DNA from: Chloromonas sp. AAM2
Lineage: Eukaryota > Chlorophyta > Chlorophyceae > Chlamydomonadales > Chlamydomonadaceae
Length of the DNA stretch: 64,000 nucleotides
Assembly: GCA_004335635.1 (NCBI GenBank)
Contig: QAXH01005824.1
Location: 62,001 to 126,000 of the forward strand
Direction: 5' to 3'
Shown here: positions 16,013-27,098 of the stretch, piece by piece
How positions within the stretch are numbered: position 1 is the stretch's first letter
Layout: the number at the start of each line of letters is the position of its first letter
Translations under genes and position numbers: made by a program
The notes under the pieces: model-generated
Database searches by the model: none
Told to the model about the DNA's origin: nothing
The model's input: only the letters and a program-made list of their open reading frames with translations

Positions 16013-17146
16013 CTGAGCTGCTGCATTTTCCTTCTTCATGTCCTTGTTGTGTGTGTTGGAGGCTTGCATCTGCGAGAGAAAGCAAGCGGTTCTCAATGGC
16101 AGAGGCAGGCACCAGAAGCATGCATGCTGTGGACATGCACACAGCTGTGTTGGAGTCGGGCTTGCCACCTGAAGCCTGTTATGTCCGCAAACCTGGCTGC
16201 CCGGTTTAAAGACAGCCCAGCTTGATGCATGTGTATGTCTGAGCAACTTGGTGACCCACTGTGACCTGCTGTAACAAATACTTGCACCAGCCTCAGGCTA
16301 TTATAAACATTGTGTTATTCGTCGCTGCTGGCCAGGATGCTGCGTTGAACTGCCACAGCTGCTATCAGTCACTGCTTGCTGCTGCACAGAGCTTGTGGCT
16401 TGCTGGTGGCTGCTGGTGGCAGCGAACGGTTCGCTTCCGCACTCAGCCTGACTAGGCCGAATCTGGACTGACAACCATCTGCGAGACCAGACAGCATTCC
16501 TTACCTCAGCCTGCACAAGACAACAATGCAATGACAAAGCAACAAGCTTGAACGACATGTGACATAAGTCACACATACTGACAGGCCAAAGATTGTATCA
16601 TACACGTGTGTTGTACACGCTCAACGACCGAAAGTGAAGCACCAGATATGACATGGATTGGATTGACGTGCATGGAGAAGCCAATGATGTGCGTGGGGGC
16701 ATGCGCTTATACCCTTGGCTGATGCTGGACTGTGGCATGATTCCTGCATGCATACCTCAGCTTGACGGAATTTCTGCAGGTACAGCTTGAGCGGCTCTAC
16801 ATAGTCTTCAAAGCCAAGTGTAGTCATTGCCCACAGCAAGTCATCGCCGTTGATTGTCTTGCGTTTTTCTCTCTGACATTTGTCGCTGGCCCTGCAGGGT
16901 TGATGTGGCACATCAGCATGCAGTGCTCCAGCCTGCGGTCATTGAATGTCATGCAAGTCGCAGCGCTTACTCGCTTGTGATGAAGCTTATGAACTCCGAT
17001 ACGCACTCCTGAACCGTCTCCTTCGCGTCTTTGGCTATCTTTGCATTGCCAGGCAACGCCTTCTTCATGATCCGGCTGATGTTGGCAATCGGCAGAAACC
17101 TATCCTGCTCTCGAACGCCTCCCGCGCCATCTTCATTGTCGCTCAT
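16013..17146 (-). CDS. NF-YB (CCAAT-binding factor subunit B, HAP3-like)
   Basis: Histone-fold subunit that dimerises with NF-YC and joins NF-YA to bind CCAAT boxes in the nucleus. Exon 1 is 16971-17146 (start ATG at 17146; an in-frame ATG at 17170 would add MSAAAYRT). Exon 2 is 16756-16891 and exon 3 is 16013-16069. The core domain is essentially complete: [55 protein letters not shown] and [20 protein letters not shown]. The position that is Asp in LEC1-type NF-YB is Lys here (KIAKDAK), so this is the non-LEC1 class. Exon 3 ([19 protein letters not shown]) ends at a gtgagg donor and the terminal exon was not located, so the 3' end is incomplete. A (CAA)n tract lies about 110 nt upstream. 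Confidence 0.93.
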
Positions 17147-17256
17147 GGTGCGATAAGCGGCCGCTGACACCGGGGCACAAGAGCGCGCCGTTTAAAGCCA
17201 GGTTGGTCAGAAACATGTGATGCATGTGATGGCGCATGACTGGCTACCCTGCGTTT

Positions 17257-17287
17257 TGTTGTTGTTGTTGTTGTTGCTGTTGCTGTT
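17257..17287. repeat. (TTG)n microsatellite upstream of NF-YB
   Basis: Uninterrupted TTG units followed by CTGTTGCTGTT, 110-140 nt upstream of the NF-YB ATG. On the gene's strand it is CAA-rich and could fall in the 5' leader. Confidence 0.85.
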
Positions 17288-17688
17288 ACATCTGGCCAGG
17301 GGCGGTTTGTTTGGTGGCAATCGTTGAGGGGCAGTATTCCGCTACTCGCCACACAGCAGCCTTCACCCTCAGCAACCATCCATGGATGAGAGCGGGGCCA
17401 CAGATGGTCAGCCGTCTACAGGCCCGTTGTTATCCACTGCAGTCACCACAGTCCTGAGAGATTTGTCGAACAGCAACTGTCCCTTACCACCCATGATCAC
17501 GGCAGCCGTGTGTGTATCTGATGCAGTGTTCACAGTGGGCTAGGCTGACAATGTTGTGTTACCACTGTTCCGACTCTCCGTCTGGCGTGGCCTGGTGAGC
17601 TGTTCTGCTCGTGGTCCGCCTGGTCAGCAGGCTGATTCTCTGCAGCAAAAACATGCACCACACATTACAACTAGCTACACTAACACAA

Positions 17689-17748
17689 AATTGTCCCAGA
17701 ACTGGCAAACATCTTTTTTTAAGCATGGAGGGACTCCAACCCGTCCAA
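17689..17748 (-). mobile_element. Family A terminus abutting a truncated family B repeat
   Basis: TTGTCCCAGAACTGGCAAAC, ATC and a T-tract end at about 17720. Eight bases later comes GAGGGACTCCAACCCGTCCA, the internal start of family B, which then breaks off after CCAAC. The juxtaposition suggests one element inserted into or rearranged with the other. Confidence 0.55.
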
Positions 17749-18035
17749 CAGGGCCCAGCTGCTCTTCGATGATAGCTAGCATAAACCGAATTCATGTATG
17801 CTGACGCACGTGACAGGCTGTCAGAGCCCAGGTGGATTTAGCTGTCTTGTTTAAGAGCTTAAAGGTAGTACCGTGCACATCATTTCACTTTGTTTGGTCA
17901 CATGTTGGTATTCAGCGCACCCCATACAGGTTGGATGACCGCGCAAACGCCAGCCCGCATCTAACCCAAACATGATCGGGCATGTTACATGGTGAGAGAG
18001 CAACCACCAGCACGTTCCACGCAAGTATACATCCG

Positions 18036-18120
18036 GGGCCCTTCTAGCTTTATCCCAGGGCCCTTCTAGCTTTATTCCAGGGCCCTTCTAGCTTTATATC
18101 CAGGGCCCTTCTAGCTTTAC
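18036..18120. repeat. Tandem array, GGGCCCTTCTAGCTTTAT unit, four copies
   Basis: Four copies of a 21-23 bp unit with GGGCCCTTCTAGCTTTA constant and the spacer varying (TCCCA, TTCCA, TATCCA). Confidence 0.95.
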
Positions 18121-18170
18121 GGTACCCTGTAGCTATGCGTCAGCTTCTCCTCTTCCTTCTTGTAGAGCTG
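18117..18170 (-). CDS. Candidate terminal exon, unidentified gene
   Basis: After a gtggttgcag acceptor, 17 codons (QLYKKEEEKLTHSYRVP) run to TAA. The composition is protein-like and the length is a whole number of codons. No upstream exon was identified, so the product is unknown and this may be chance. Confidence 0.25.
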   Translation of the reverse strand, partial: QLYKKEEEKLTHSYRVP

Positions 18171-19105
18171 CTGCAACCACGTGCCACGAACATTCTATTA
18201 TTACTGTTAGAACTGAGTTGTCCAGGGGTCGGGTAACCCACACACACTGTCTCGCCCTCGCACAATAGCAAGGCAGACGGGCTCTACAGTGGAGTCCCCA
18301 TGACTGTGACCGTTTACCTTTGTGCGCAGTTGCAACCTAGTACAGTTCATAGATCCAATCCACAGCGGGGCTACCAGAGTGGCACTCTCGTGTCCGTCCC
18401 AGCCCCCGGGGAGTCGGCCAAAGCAGCCGGCGGGGCAGTAGAAAGGCCAAAACAAGGGCAAGTCCCAACACGTTAGGCCCTGTTGTTCCTCTTGAGTAGT
18501 AGCAGGCATAACAACACTGGCGGATTGTCGAGTGTCTATGTTTGGTTTTCTTGCACTTTAGACCTAGATGCCTGCCGTGTTATTACGGGTGAGAAACGGA
18601 GAAACGCCATAGTACAACACATCCTCTCCACTTGTGTGGGGCAACTAGCAGTATACTCTCCCGCTATGTAACAGGTAGGTGATGATGATGATGATGATGG
18701 TATCGTTGACAAATGGCAGAATAGTCATATGTTATGCGTGTAATCTGTAGGCTGAGGCGTGTGCTTCACCTGTCAACGCCTGTCAAATCGATGCGGGCCC
18801 AACAGAGTGACCATTGTATCGCTCCCCACTTTGGTAGTATTTATGTCCATGTTTCTTCGCTGCTTCTTCCTCTTTGCCCGGCGGTCTACGCTGTCTCACA
18901 CACACTACGCTGTCTCACACACACGGGCTTAAGAGGCCTCTGTGCAAAGGCATTGTGCATGTATCAATGCAGCCACCACCACCGCCTCATGAATCACTAG
19001 TATTGCAACTATCAGTGAAGCCTGCACTGCTGGTGACCCAGCGTGACTCCCTGGACATGCCACATGTTCACCTTCAGGTTCTGTTCCCACTGCACAACTT
19101 GTGAC

Positions 19106-19177
19106 CTGCTTGTGACAGGTGGTTAAACCATGCTTGTGACAGGTGGTTAAACCATGCTTGTGACAGGTGGTTAAACC
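19106..19177. repeat. 24-bp tandem repeat, three copies
   Basis: Three copies of CTTGTGACAGGTGGTTAAAC followed by CATG. The last copy runs straight into the start of repeat family C (TTAAACCATGCC), as if the array grew from that repeat's edge. Confidence 0.9.
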
Positions 19178-19308
19178 ATGCCATTTATATGGCTAACGGG
19201 ATGCTTTTGGAAGGCGTTCTGTGGGGTGATGGCCACAAGGGCCTCACCACCCCTTGCTGACACGGTCAGATTCCCCTGTACTAGGAGAAACTTTTGCAAT
19301 TTGCGCAA
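19166..19308 (+). repeat. Dispersed repeat family C, copy 1
   Basis: About 138 bp, nearly identical to 20167-20308 (only a handful of substitutions), from TTAAACCATGCCATTTATAT to TTTTGCAATTTGCGCA. Non-coding as far as can be seen. Confidence 0.92.
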
Positions 19309-19309
19309 G

Positions 19310-19362
19310 TAGTTGGTATTTGCGTTGGACGTGCTACATGGTGTGCACTCCCTCCTTGTAAC
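19310..19362 (+). repeat. Dispersed repeat family E, copy 1
   Basis: The segment TTGCGTTGGACGTGCTACAT, GGTGTGCACTCCCTCCTTGT, AA reappears inverted at 24162-24207 almost unchanged. It immediately follows family C copy 1, but does not follow copy 2. Confidence 0.85.
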
Positions 19363-19769
19363 AGGTACAGCACAAGTAAGCTTTTCACAGGAACAGAGTT
19401 CTAATTCCTGCCAGAAATATCACCTCGAGTGGTGCAAGCCCACACTACCAGATCAGCACGTCTTTCTTTGTGCCTGCACCATGTAACTGGGATGGGATGG
19501 TAACAAGCCCAGACAGAGATGTAATTAAGGGGTTGTGATTGATTCAAGAAAGAAAAGAGTCAACTCGTAATGATTTTTTGAACAACGGGCTAGGTTTGTG
19601 CAGCTGTGCGATTTTTCATCTTTAGGCATGCACCCTGGCAAAACATAACGCGATGATGTAGAGGCGAGACAAACGTTGCGTGCCAGGTCTTCCACGCTAT
19701 CGTTGATGGCAGACAGGAAAAACCGTGGAAATTCAAAACTACCACTGGTTCCAGTGCTGGACACAAGAG

Positions 19770-19799
19770 CTGTCCCAGAACTGGCAAATATCCTTTTTT
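19770..19799 (-). mobile_element. Solo terminus, transposon family A
   Basis: TGTCCCAGAACTGGCAAATA, TCC and a T-tract. The sequence just inside it (CACTGGAACCAG on the opposite strand) resembles the subterminal sequence of the copies at 28044 and 29478. Confidence 0.6.
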
Positions 19800-20166
19800 G
19801 GCAAGTGTACGATGCTTACATTTCCATCCTCTAGCGGGGCGCTCTTACTCTGCACAGGGTGACCACATTCGCCGGGTGGAAATCCCCTGCACTTGCGTGA
19901 GACTTTTGGGCTTGTAGGTAATTGAGAGCGAATGAGACATGAACATTGGATGAACGTGGCATGAACACTCTCTTGAGTAAACTGTTTGGTATGCCAGTTC
20001 CACTTCGGGTGATGGCTTCAGTGTGGCATGCCCTTAAATGGGCCATGAAGTAACGTCATATGGCAAAAAATGCCGCTTAAATTACTGGAATTCGCTATCA
20101 ACAGTGGACAGTGTGAGGGTTGCCATTTCACTTCACTGCTGACACTGACCTTGACCCTGACAATCT

Positions 20167-20308
20167 TTTAAACCATGCCATTTATATGGCTAACGGGATG
20201 CTTTCGGAAGGCATTCTGTGGGGTGATAGCCACAAGGGCCTCACCACCCCTTGCTGACACGGTCAGATTCCCCTTTACTAGGAGAAATTTTTGCAATTTG
20301 CGCATGAT
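20167..20308 (+). repeat. Dispersed repeat family C, copy 2
   Basis: Near-identical to 19166-19308. The two copies are direct repeats about 1.0 kb apart. Confidence 0.92.
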
Positions 20309-21243
20309 GGGCTCAGAAATGTTTCCCAGAAATTTGTAGATTTCTGCCCTTTTCTCCTTGTTGTTTTTCTTTGATTTGTATCATTTTGTTGAGCAAGTTG
20401 TCTCACCTACTGTAACCAAAATGCCATGAGGGCTGCTGACGCAGGGCTGCCCTGGTGTTTTTGTTCAGGTGCGTGGGGCAGATAACACCAGTTTGTAGCC
20501 AACGTTACAAGGAGGGAGCTCACACTAGGAAGTATCCTGATCATCCAACACAAACTGCTAACATGTTACTAATTACTGGCGCAAAATTTCTCACCTTACT
20601 CACACTCAGCAAACCGTTCATGTTTGAAGCCGAGCTACGGTGAAGCTGAATCACAGACTCAGCTGCTCTCCAGGCTAGTGCAGCAAGCTCATGCGTGGGT
20701 TTTTGCAGCACCTGTAGCAGTTGTGTGCCGGGTGATTGCAACGTTCCTGGCAACTACTGAAGCCGAGCTCCATTCACTAAAGCGGTGCAATTCAATCACG
20801 GTCATCCAGAGGCCGTTAAAGGATGCTCGGCACAGATACGTGACAGCAACTGCTTTGCTCTTCACACGAGCCCAGCCCTGTCCATCAAGTTTGTCCCTCT
20901 GAACATGTTGCTCAGGACTATGGGGCTTAACCGGACTGAGACGCGTTGAGCAGTTTTGTGTTGGTACAGCGCATGCTCCATGTAAGGGTTTTGAGTCAGG
21001 TCTTACTCCAGACAAACCCTGCTTGGGCCCTCCGCATCAATTGAACGCGAGAACCGCATGCATCCAAATAACGTTAGCATCAGATGAGTTCGGCTGTTGA
21101 TATAGTCACGGCGAACCACCCACGGGAGGGTCACACCTGATCTGTGTGATGCCTTTCTGGAGAGGGCAATAGCCCTGAGCGGACCCTGGGACAGCCACCT
21201 CCGACGCACCCCGCCCACACCGAAGCATACCCAGCTAACAGAA

Positions 21244-21749
21244 ATGGCCGCTATTGCTTGCTCTACTCGCCTGACAGCGGCGCCACGCGTGGCCACCCGC
21301 AAGGCCACTGTTGGTGAGAAATGCTTTCAACACTCGGCTTGTGCTCCCTGCCAGTTGCAACTTACTAACGTTGTTGTTATGCTTCGTGGTATGCAGGCGT
21401 CAGCCGGCCTGTGGCGCGGATGACAGTCCGGGCTAGGTGAGCAGACCTGCACACGTCGCGGATTCGGACACCCAGAAAAGCAAGGAAAGGAAGGCATTGG
21501 TCAGTAGTTGACTTGATTGTTTTGCCTGCCATTGCTTCGCACAGTGCCCAGAAGGTGGAGACCAAGATGGCAGCAGCAATGGTTGCTGCTGCTGGTGCCG
21601 CAATGGCCAACCCTCTGGTCGCCGAAGCTGCCGTGACCCCATCCCTGCGCAACTTCCTGTACTCTCTGCTGGCTGGCGGTGTGGTCCTGGCCGCCATTGC
21701 GGGCGCGGTCACAGCTGTGTCCAACTTCGACCCCGTTGGCCGCGAGTAG
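21244..21749 (+). CDS. psbX: Photosystem II reaction centre protein PsbX, precursor
   Basis: Small single-span thylakoid subunit of photosystem II, nuclear-encoded here. Exons 21244-21313, 21397-21436 and 21545-21749 total 315 nt (104 aa), with GT-AG junctions in phases 1 and 2. The first 30 or so residues ([20 protein letters not shown]...) are Ala/Arg/Thr-rich without acids, like an algal plastid transit peptide. A second hydrophobic stretch, [20 protein letters not shown], ends in a possible thylakoid processing site. The C-terminal part holds [20 protein letters not shown], one membrane span, and the tail SNFDPV, which is characteristic of PsbX. The ATG was chosen because it gives an uninterrupted bipartite leader. 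No light-response element was identified. Identity rests on the tail motif and overall layout. Confidence 0.88.
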
Positions 21750-23589
21750 ATATGCAGCCATTAACTTCACGCAAGCCGGTCACAAGCACCGGGGAGATGC
21801 GCTAGGGAACGACTCAGCTATTTGCAGTGCGCACAGACGAGTCGATGTTGGCAGCAGAGGAACTGATCAGAGGTTTGAGATCACATGAAGGAAAGCGCCA
21901 TGCAGTGCTTGGGAATGTCCAGTTTTGATATTGACTCAGTTTTCACCTGGGCTCAAGGAGCAGAGATGGTGCTGATAACTTTGACCTTCAGATCATGGGA
22001 GTTTTCTTGGGTTCCATGGGCTGCATGGCATCTTCAGTTGTGACAGGTTGCCAGACCATCAACACTGGCCATACTGATTCCAGGCACAACAATTTGTCAT
22101 GCGTGGCAGACACAGAATTGTGTAAGAATGCCACATGAATGTGATGTTTTCAAGCAGAGAGGCCACTGGGCAAACTGCTTTGGTGTATGGTCCCTAGCAA
22201 TAATCTTTGGCCACAGAATGCACAGTGACTAGCGGGGTTTGAAGGCATTGCCAGCCTGCCAACTTCAGAGCACAGAATTGACTGGAAGATTTCAGGGTCA
22301 ATCGCACTGCCCTTTGGATTTGTCTTTGCATGGCAGCATGCATGGCACCAAACCCATTAGAAAATTTAGGGCAGAACACGAGCTCAGGTTGTTCTAAGCA
22401 TCAAGTCAAAAGTGGGCCTAAGCCAGGTACAGGCAGAATATCAGTTGATCGGCTTGGTCCACAGCTTGCGTCCTACAGCTTACAAATTCTCTGATGCCAA
22501 AAGAAAATGCAAAATGCTATTTACATGCGGTCAGTTGCGTCATCATCAGATCATCATAACTACACTGCTTTTCATGTTTTAACCCACGGTACTGCAGCTA
22601 GACATAAATTCACTAAAGACGCACCTGAAAATTGTAAGCAACGAAAGGCCACCGTAAAAAAAGTCGACATGCGGGACCTCTGTTATGCACAGCAATACAG
22701 CCAAGTTTCACGCAGTTTGGTCATGCTTGAGATTTCCCATCGTGACCCCAACCCTGGTAGCCGTGTGCACAATATCGTTGACCACTTGGCATGAGATCAT
22801 GTGCAATGACAGGACCAGCTGTAGTGACGGCATCAAGAGGGGCCTCGCCGCACCCCTCAGCACCTTCAGGGCGGAGGCCACACTTCCACAACGCGCGACC
22901 CGTTTGCCTGTCAGTGCTGCCCGGTCGCAACTCAGGCCCAGACTTTGTTGCTCGTCCTTTGTTTCTAGCTGCGCCTGCTCAACCCATGTCTGACAGCCTT
23001 TGGCAGTACGCATGGGCTTTGGCAGTCCACGACGCCTGGTAGATTGGTAAAAGATACCGCAAATCACCAGAAATTGGATTGATCAGCCACATACTAAGGA
23101 CGACGTTTGGATGGTATAATGCAATCCTTACGTCCGGGAACGATTTTTGTACAGTTGCGTAATCCTGCTGCGATACGCACTGACCAGTGGACTGATGTGT
23201 GGTACCGTATGCCTATCTTTGTACGGGTGGTACCGTACTTTGTAGTGGTGGTCAAAATCGCATCAGTTACCCAGTCTTGTGACGATTTACGTGCAAACAA
23301 ATGCATATTGCGCTACAAAAACCATACTTTGTACAGCACGAGCTCATCCAGAGGCTTGCTAGAACCTCCAGGGGCTTGTGCGCTGTGACATGATGGGGGG
23401 AATACCAAAGCATCAGGATCAGAAGTGTTCTCCCTAAGTGAACAAGCAGCATTGAGATACAGCAGCCATGAGTCAGCCAGTAGCAAATGGTGAAATGTGT
23501 GATAAGGGACCAACCAACCGTACCGGTATGCTGCTTGGGATGCTGAGGTACAAGACTGGTTATCAACTGTTGTTGGGGAAAGACAACAC

Positions 23590-23880
23590 TGCTGCACGGG
23601 GACCCTGCCTCAGAGATAAGCAACGATGGCCGTCTGGCTTGGCTTTGGGGCAGGGTCCGCCATTTACCACTAAGCTACTGCACGGGGACCTTGCCCCAAA
23701 GACAGCACCAAGCTACTGCACGGGGACCTTGCCCCACGGACGGTCAACGGTGGCTGTCTGGTATGGCTTTGGGTCAAGGTCCGCCATTCACGGCTTTGGC
23801 TTTGGGCCATCCGGCCTGATGCACAGGTGCTTCACCACTTGGCTACTGCACACGGACCTTGCCCCACGGACAGGTCAGAG
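23590..23880. repeat. Imperfect tandem duplications
   Basis: Four to five imperfect copies of a segment with GCTACTGCACGGGGACCTTG, CCCCA and a nearby GGTCCGCCATT / GGCTTTGGG block. A 211-codon open frame through this region is best explained by the repeat lacking stops in that frame. Confidence 0.75.
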
Positions 23881-24161
23881 GCCTGGGGTCACGGGTGAAA
23901 ACACGGGAAGAGAACCTGGGGTCACGGATGATAAAATGACAGAATATGTACCAATAATCACAGAGAAATGGCATTTCATGCAGAATACCACCATGAGAGC
24001 TTTGATATCTGTGTGCTTTGCTCTTTGCGCCTTGAAGTTGCCTTCTGTTGCTCAGGGTTCGTTTGGACGGTATCCAGGCCTCGTCGTCTGCATGGCTTGC
24101 TAGCGTTCGCACTTCATGCATGTGGGCCCCCCTGATGTGATCAATACTGTCTGTCCTGTAT

Positions 24162-24207
24162 TACAAGGAGGGAGTGCACACCATGTAGCACGTCCAACGC
24201 AAGTACA
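24162..24207 (-). repeat. Dispersed repeat family E, copy 2 (inverted)
   Basis: TTACAAGGAGGGAGTGCACA, CCATGTAGCACGTCCAACGC, AAGTAC. It is the reverse complement of 19310-19362. Confidence 0.85.
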
Positions 24208-24931
24208 CCTCACCCACCAGTGACGCAATCATCATTAGCCATTTACTGATACCAGTGTTGCGAACCTGTATTACCCCAGGATTGGCAAAACCCTCTCTTT
24301 TGCAGTTGTAAATTACTTTGCTTCCCAGACGAAGGACTTGTCGAGGTCATGAAGCTGGCAGACTGATCTGATCATTGTTTGACGTCAAGCACAGCCACAA
24401 CAAACGTTGTATTTTGTCGCGAACCGAGCCAAAGAGGAAACTTGCAGCTTCCAGAAAGATGAAACCACAGAACTCGAGAAAAGCCGGGCGAGAGGCAGAC
24501 TCTTCTGCGTACGTGCATGCTGCATGTGTGATGTTTGTGGCATGTGTGACATGGTGATATGTGTGACATGCGCCAGCCCGTGTCAGGCAATGCACAGTGA
24601 GCCCTTGACACGTTTCGCCCTGCGGTTCTCAAAGTGCAATGAGCAAGGAACCCATGTTGTGATATCCACGACCCCTGCGATGGACACCCTGACACATTCC
24701 AATGCCTGATGACTGGGCCGGCCCGCAGGGCCCCTTCCGCACGTTGCGTGAATAAGACAGCATCACCCACCATTGCTTTAGCTTGCCGGACATTCGGTTG
24801 GTTACAGGCTTTTCCCGTCGCAAGTTTCGCAACCACTTTGCAGAGAATGGCTTGACCGTTCGCCATTTGCAAGTCCATGGCTCGACGATTGACGGTCTGA
24901 TTAGGCCGATATTCTATCGTCGGGCCTCCAG

Positions 24932-27098
24932 ATGATGCCCGGCTGGGTGATTTTAGTGTTCCTAGCACTCACTGGGCTGCCTCAAACAAACTCAGGCGAA
25001 GCGGGCACAGACATCATCCCCAGGGTGGCCATTGTCAGCGAAGAAAGCTTCCACTTGGAGGTTTTGGCTGGCTTCGCGAGCACTTTGCAACGGGACTTCG
25101 GCAGAACTTGAAAATCTACATGCACAACCATAGCATAGGACGAGACAAAGACAATGGATTTGCAGAGTTTCTTGAGGGCGACTTGCAGGCCGGCCGCATT
25201 TTTCCTCTGCCGAGCTGGGGTTCCGGCTTCCAAGACACCTTTGACCTTGTCATCTTTATTAGTCCGGAATTCCGATTTGACTACACGCGAGAGTTCCTCG
25301 CAATGTCGAGGGTCAAGGTCGTCATCATGATGGTGAGAAGAGTAATTGCTCTCTTTCCATGCCCATGGTGACGGACCCACCACCACCATGGTGACGGACA
25401 AACACCACATTGTCGTGGATTGCAGGTGCATGAAGCGCAGAGCAACCACAGAAGAAACATGAACGTGGGCCTGTTCAAGACAGCACACCCCAACGTCCAC
25501 ATAGTGACACTCTCACCGCACGTCCAAAGCTTCCTGGCTGGACACCTCAACGCACATGTGCACTGGATGCTGCCAGTAAAAGGATTGGTGCCTCAATCAG
25601 CATGCGTTACCGGCAACCTCAAGCAATGCCTGTCGGGCTTCGGCATCCAGGTGAGGACATGGCACAACGTTTCGAAGCTTGCATACGCTTCAACCAACAA
25701 TTTATGGCTTTGACGTTGCAGCATGGTCGCTCTGAAACGCCGTGCCACACCAAAAGCCTGCTTATTGACGTCGCCATAGTTCAACACGACCCAAGTATGT
25801 CTGCAGGATGCGAACAATGTGCCCCATACATGACACTTCGCGAGTCCACTGCTGCCAGGCTTGCATCCAGTGCCTCAATGCATGCATGAAGTCTGCTTTG
25901 GTCTCCTGAAGCTCACTGCAATAAATGCTATCAGAAGCAAGTTTGCACATTGAGAATACCCAGTCGTAAGGCAGACACCAGTCTGTTATGATTGTTGACT
26001 TCGCTGCGGGCTGTTCCCAAACATGTTTTCAACAGGTTTTCATCACGCTGTTTCACACGCTGCATCCCGGCAGGGCCAGATTATGAATCGACGGCGCAAT
26101 TATACAGCGGTTTTTGAGCAGCTGGACAACCTTCTGCATCACTACAACATCACAGACTCTCGGCTCAGACTGGATCTCATTGGCAAAACGGATTCTCAAG
26201 ATCCAGTCATTTTGTCTGCACACCTGAGCGACTGGCTGCGCATACGCCCGGGCTTGAGGTGGGTGGACGCAATGGTTACAACAGTGGCTACCTTGGTTAT
26301 GTACTACTCTGCAATCCATTCCTCACCAACATCTTGATCGTTCATGTTTACGATCCAGAATGGCAGTATGTAACTATGCTGTGGTTGTGTTGTGGCTTCA
26401 CATAGGTTCTTACAGTATTACGAAGTCATGCATTACAACCTGGCGTTGCTGCCAGCCTTTGCTTCCGATGACTACTATGAGAACCGGCTTTCGTCCACCA
26501 TTATCTCTTCAATTGTCGCAGGTGAGCAGGGTCCTCAGAAATCAAGTCTTAAGCCGTTGCTTTGGGCCGGATAAACGTGCATGAATTTGGCATGCATGCA
26601 AGAGAAAGGAAATAAAGAGGACGAGTGGTTAAGCCCAACCAATACATTGCCATGCATGCAATATGACCGTTGTATTGTACCTCATCGAGCTCCTAGGTCT
26701 GATGGATTTTGCTGCCGGCCATCCATGCATGCAAGTCTGCTTGCTTTCACGCCTGTCAAGTGTGTGGGGGATGGCATTGACACTTCACAACGACTTGGTT
26801 GGCTGACCTTGGTATACACTGTGCCACTTCAGGTGTCCCTGTCATAGCAAATCGGCGTTTACTCAATGCATACCGCTTCCTCTCTGACCAGCATGTGGTG
26901 CGTCAGCAGGCGAAAGAGAGCCTGGCGGATGTCATGCGGCGTTTGCTGTCATACGGTGATGCTGAGCTGGCCCCTCCTAGGCAGGCGCTGGTAAAGTTGA
27001 GGGAGCAGTTAAGGCAGCAGGCGTTGGATAAGATATGGGCGTTGCTGGAGCCATTCATGACAGAGATTCAAGGGGAATGGCGCAAGCAGCCTTGGTAG
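24932..27098 (+). CDS. Putative glycosyltransferase-like protein, with an apparent frameshift
   Basis: Five exons: 24932-25332, 25426-25650, 26074-26258, 26406-26521, 26833-27098; about 397 aa, with GT-AG junctions in matching phase except for one break inside exon 1. The N-terminus (MMPGWVILVFLALTGLPQTN) is a signal peptide or anchor. Then come VAIVSEESFHLEVLAGFAST, KIYMHNHSIG, FDLVIFISPEF, AHPNVHIVTLSPHV, ALLPAFASDDYYENRLSSTI and SSIVAGVPVIANRRLLNAY. The order, with a late acidic D/E-rich motif followed by a G-x-P-x-I-A strand, resembles GT-B glycosyltransferases, but no precise family can be named. Around 25105 the frame of the first 57 codons (...QRDFGRT) meets a TGA, while homologous-looking sequence resumes in another frame (NLKIYMHN). 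This is either a lost base or an unusually short 44-nt intron (donor after GAG at about 25061, acceptor ggcag). Confidence 0.6.

Larger units (their letters stand above)
17288..21243. other. Repeat-rich intergenic region
   Basis: No recognisable gene between NF-YB and psbX, which are divergently transcribed. The region holds two family A termini (17689-17720, 19770-19799), a truncated family B repeat, a four-unit tandem array (18036-18120), one candidate terminal exon (18117-18170, minus), a 24-bp tandem array and two near-identical copies of repeat family C. Confidence 0.55.
21750..24931. other. Intergenic region
   Basis: No supported gene. It includes internally repetitive sequence at 23590-23880 and an inverted copy of family E at 24162-24207. 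A TGTAA (the usual algal polyadenylation signal) is present at about 22119, which could serve psbX, but it is one short match. Confidence 0.55.

Noticed and set aside
20541..21015. Minus-strand frames with duplicated IELHRFSEWSSAS / IQLHRSSASN peptides
   Set aside because: Reflects a short imperfect DNA duplication; no conserved domain could be named.
23468..24103. 211-codon open frame on the plus strand
   Set aside because: Runs through imperfect tandem duplications that simply lack stops in this frame.
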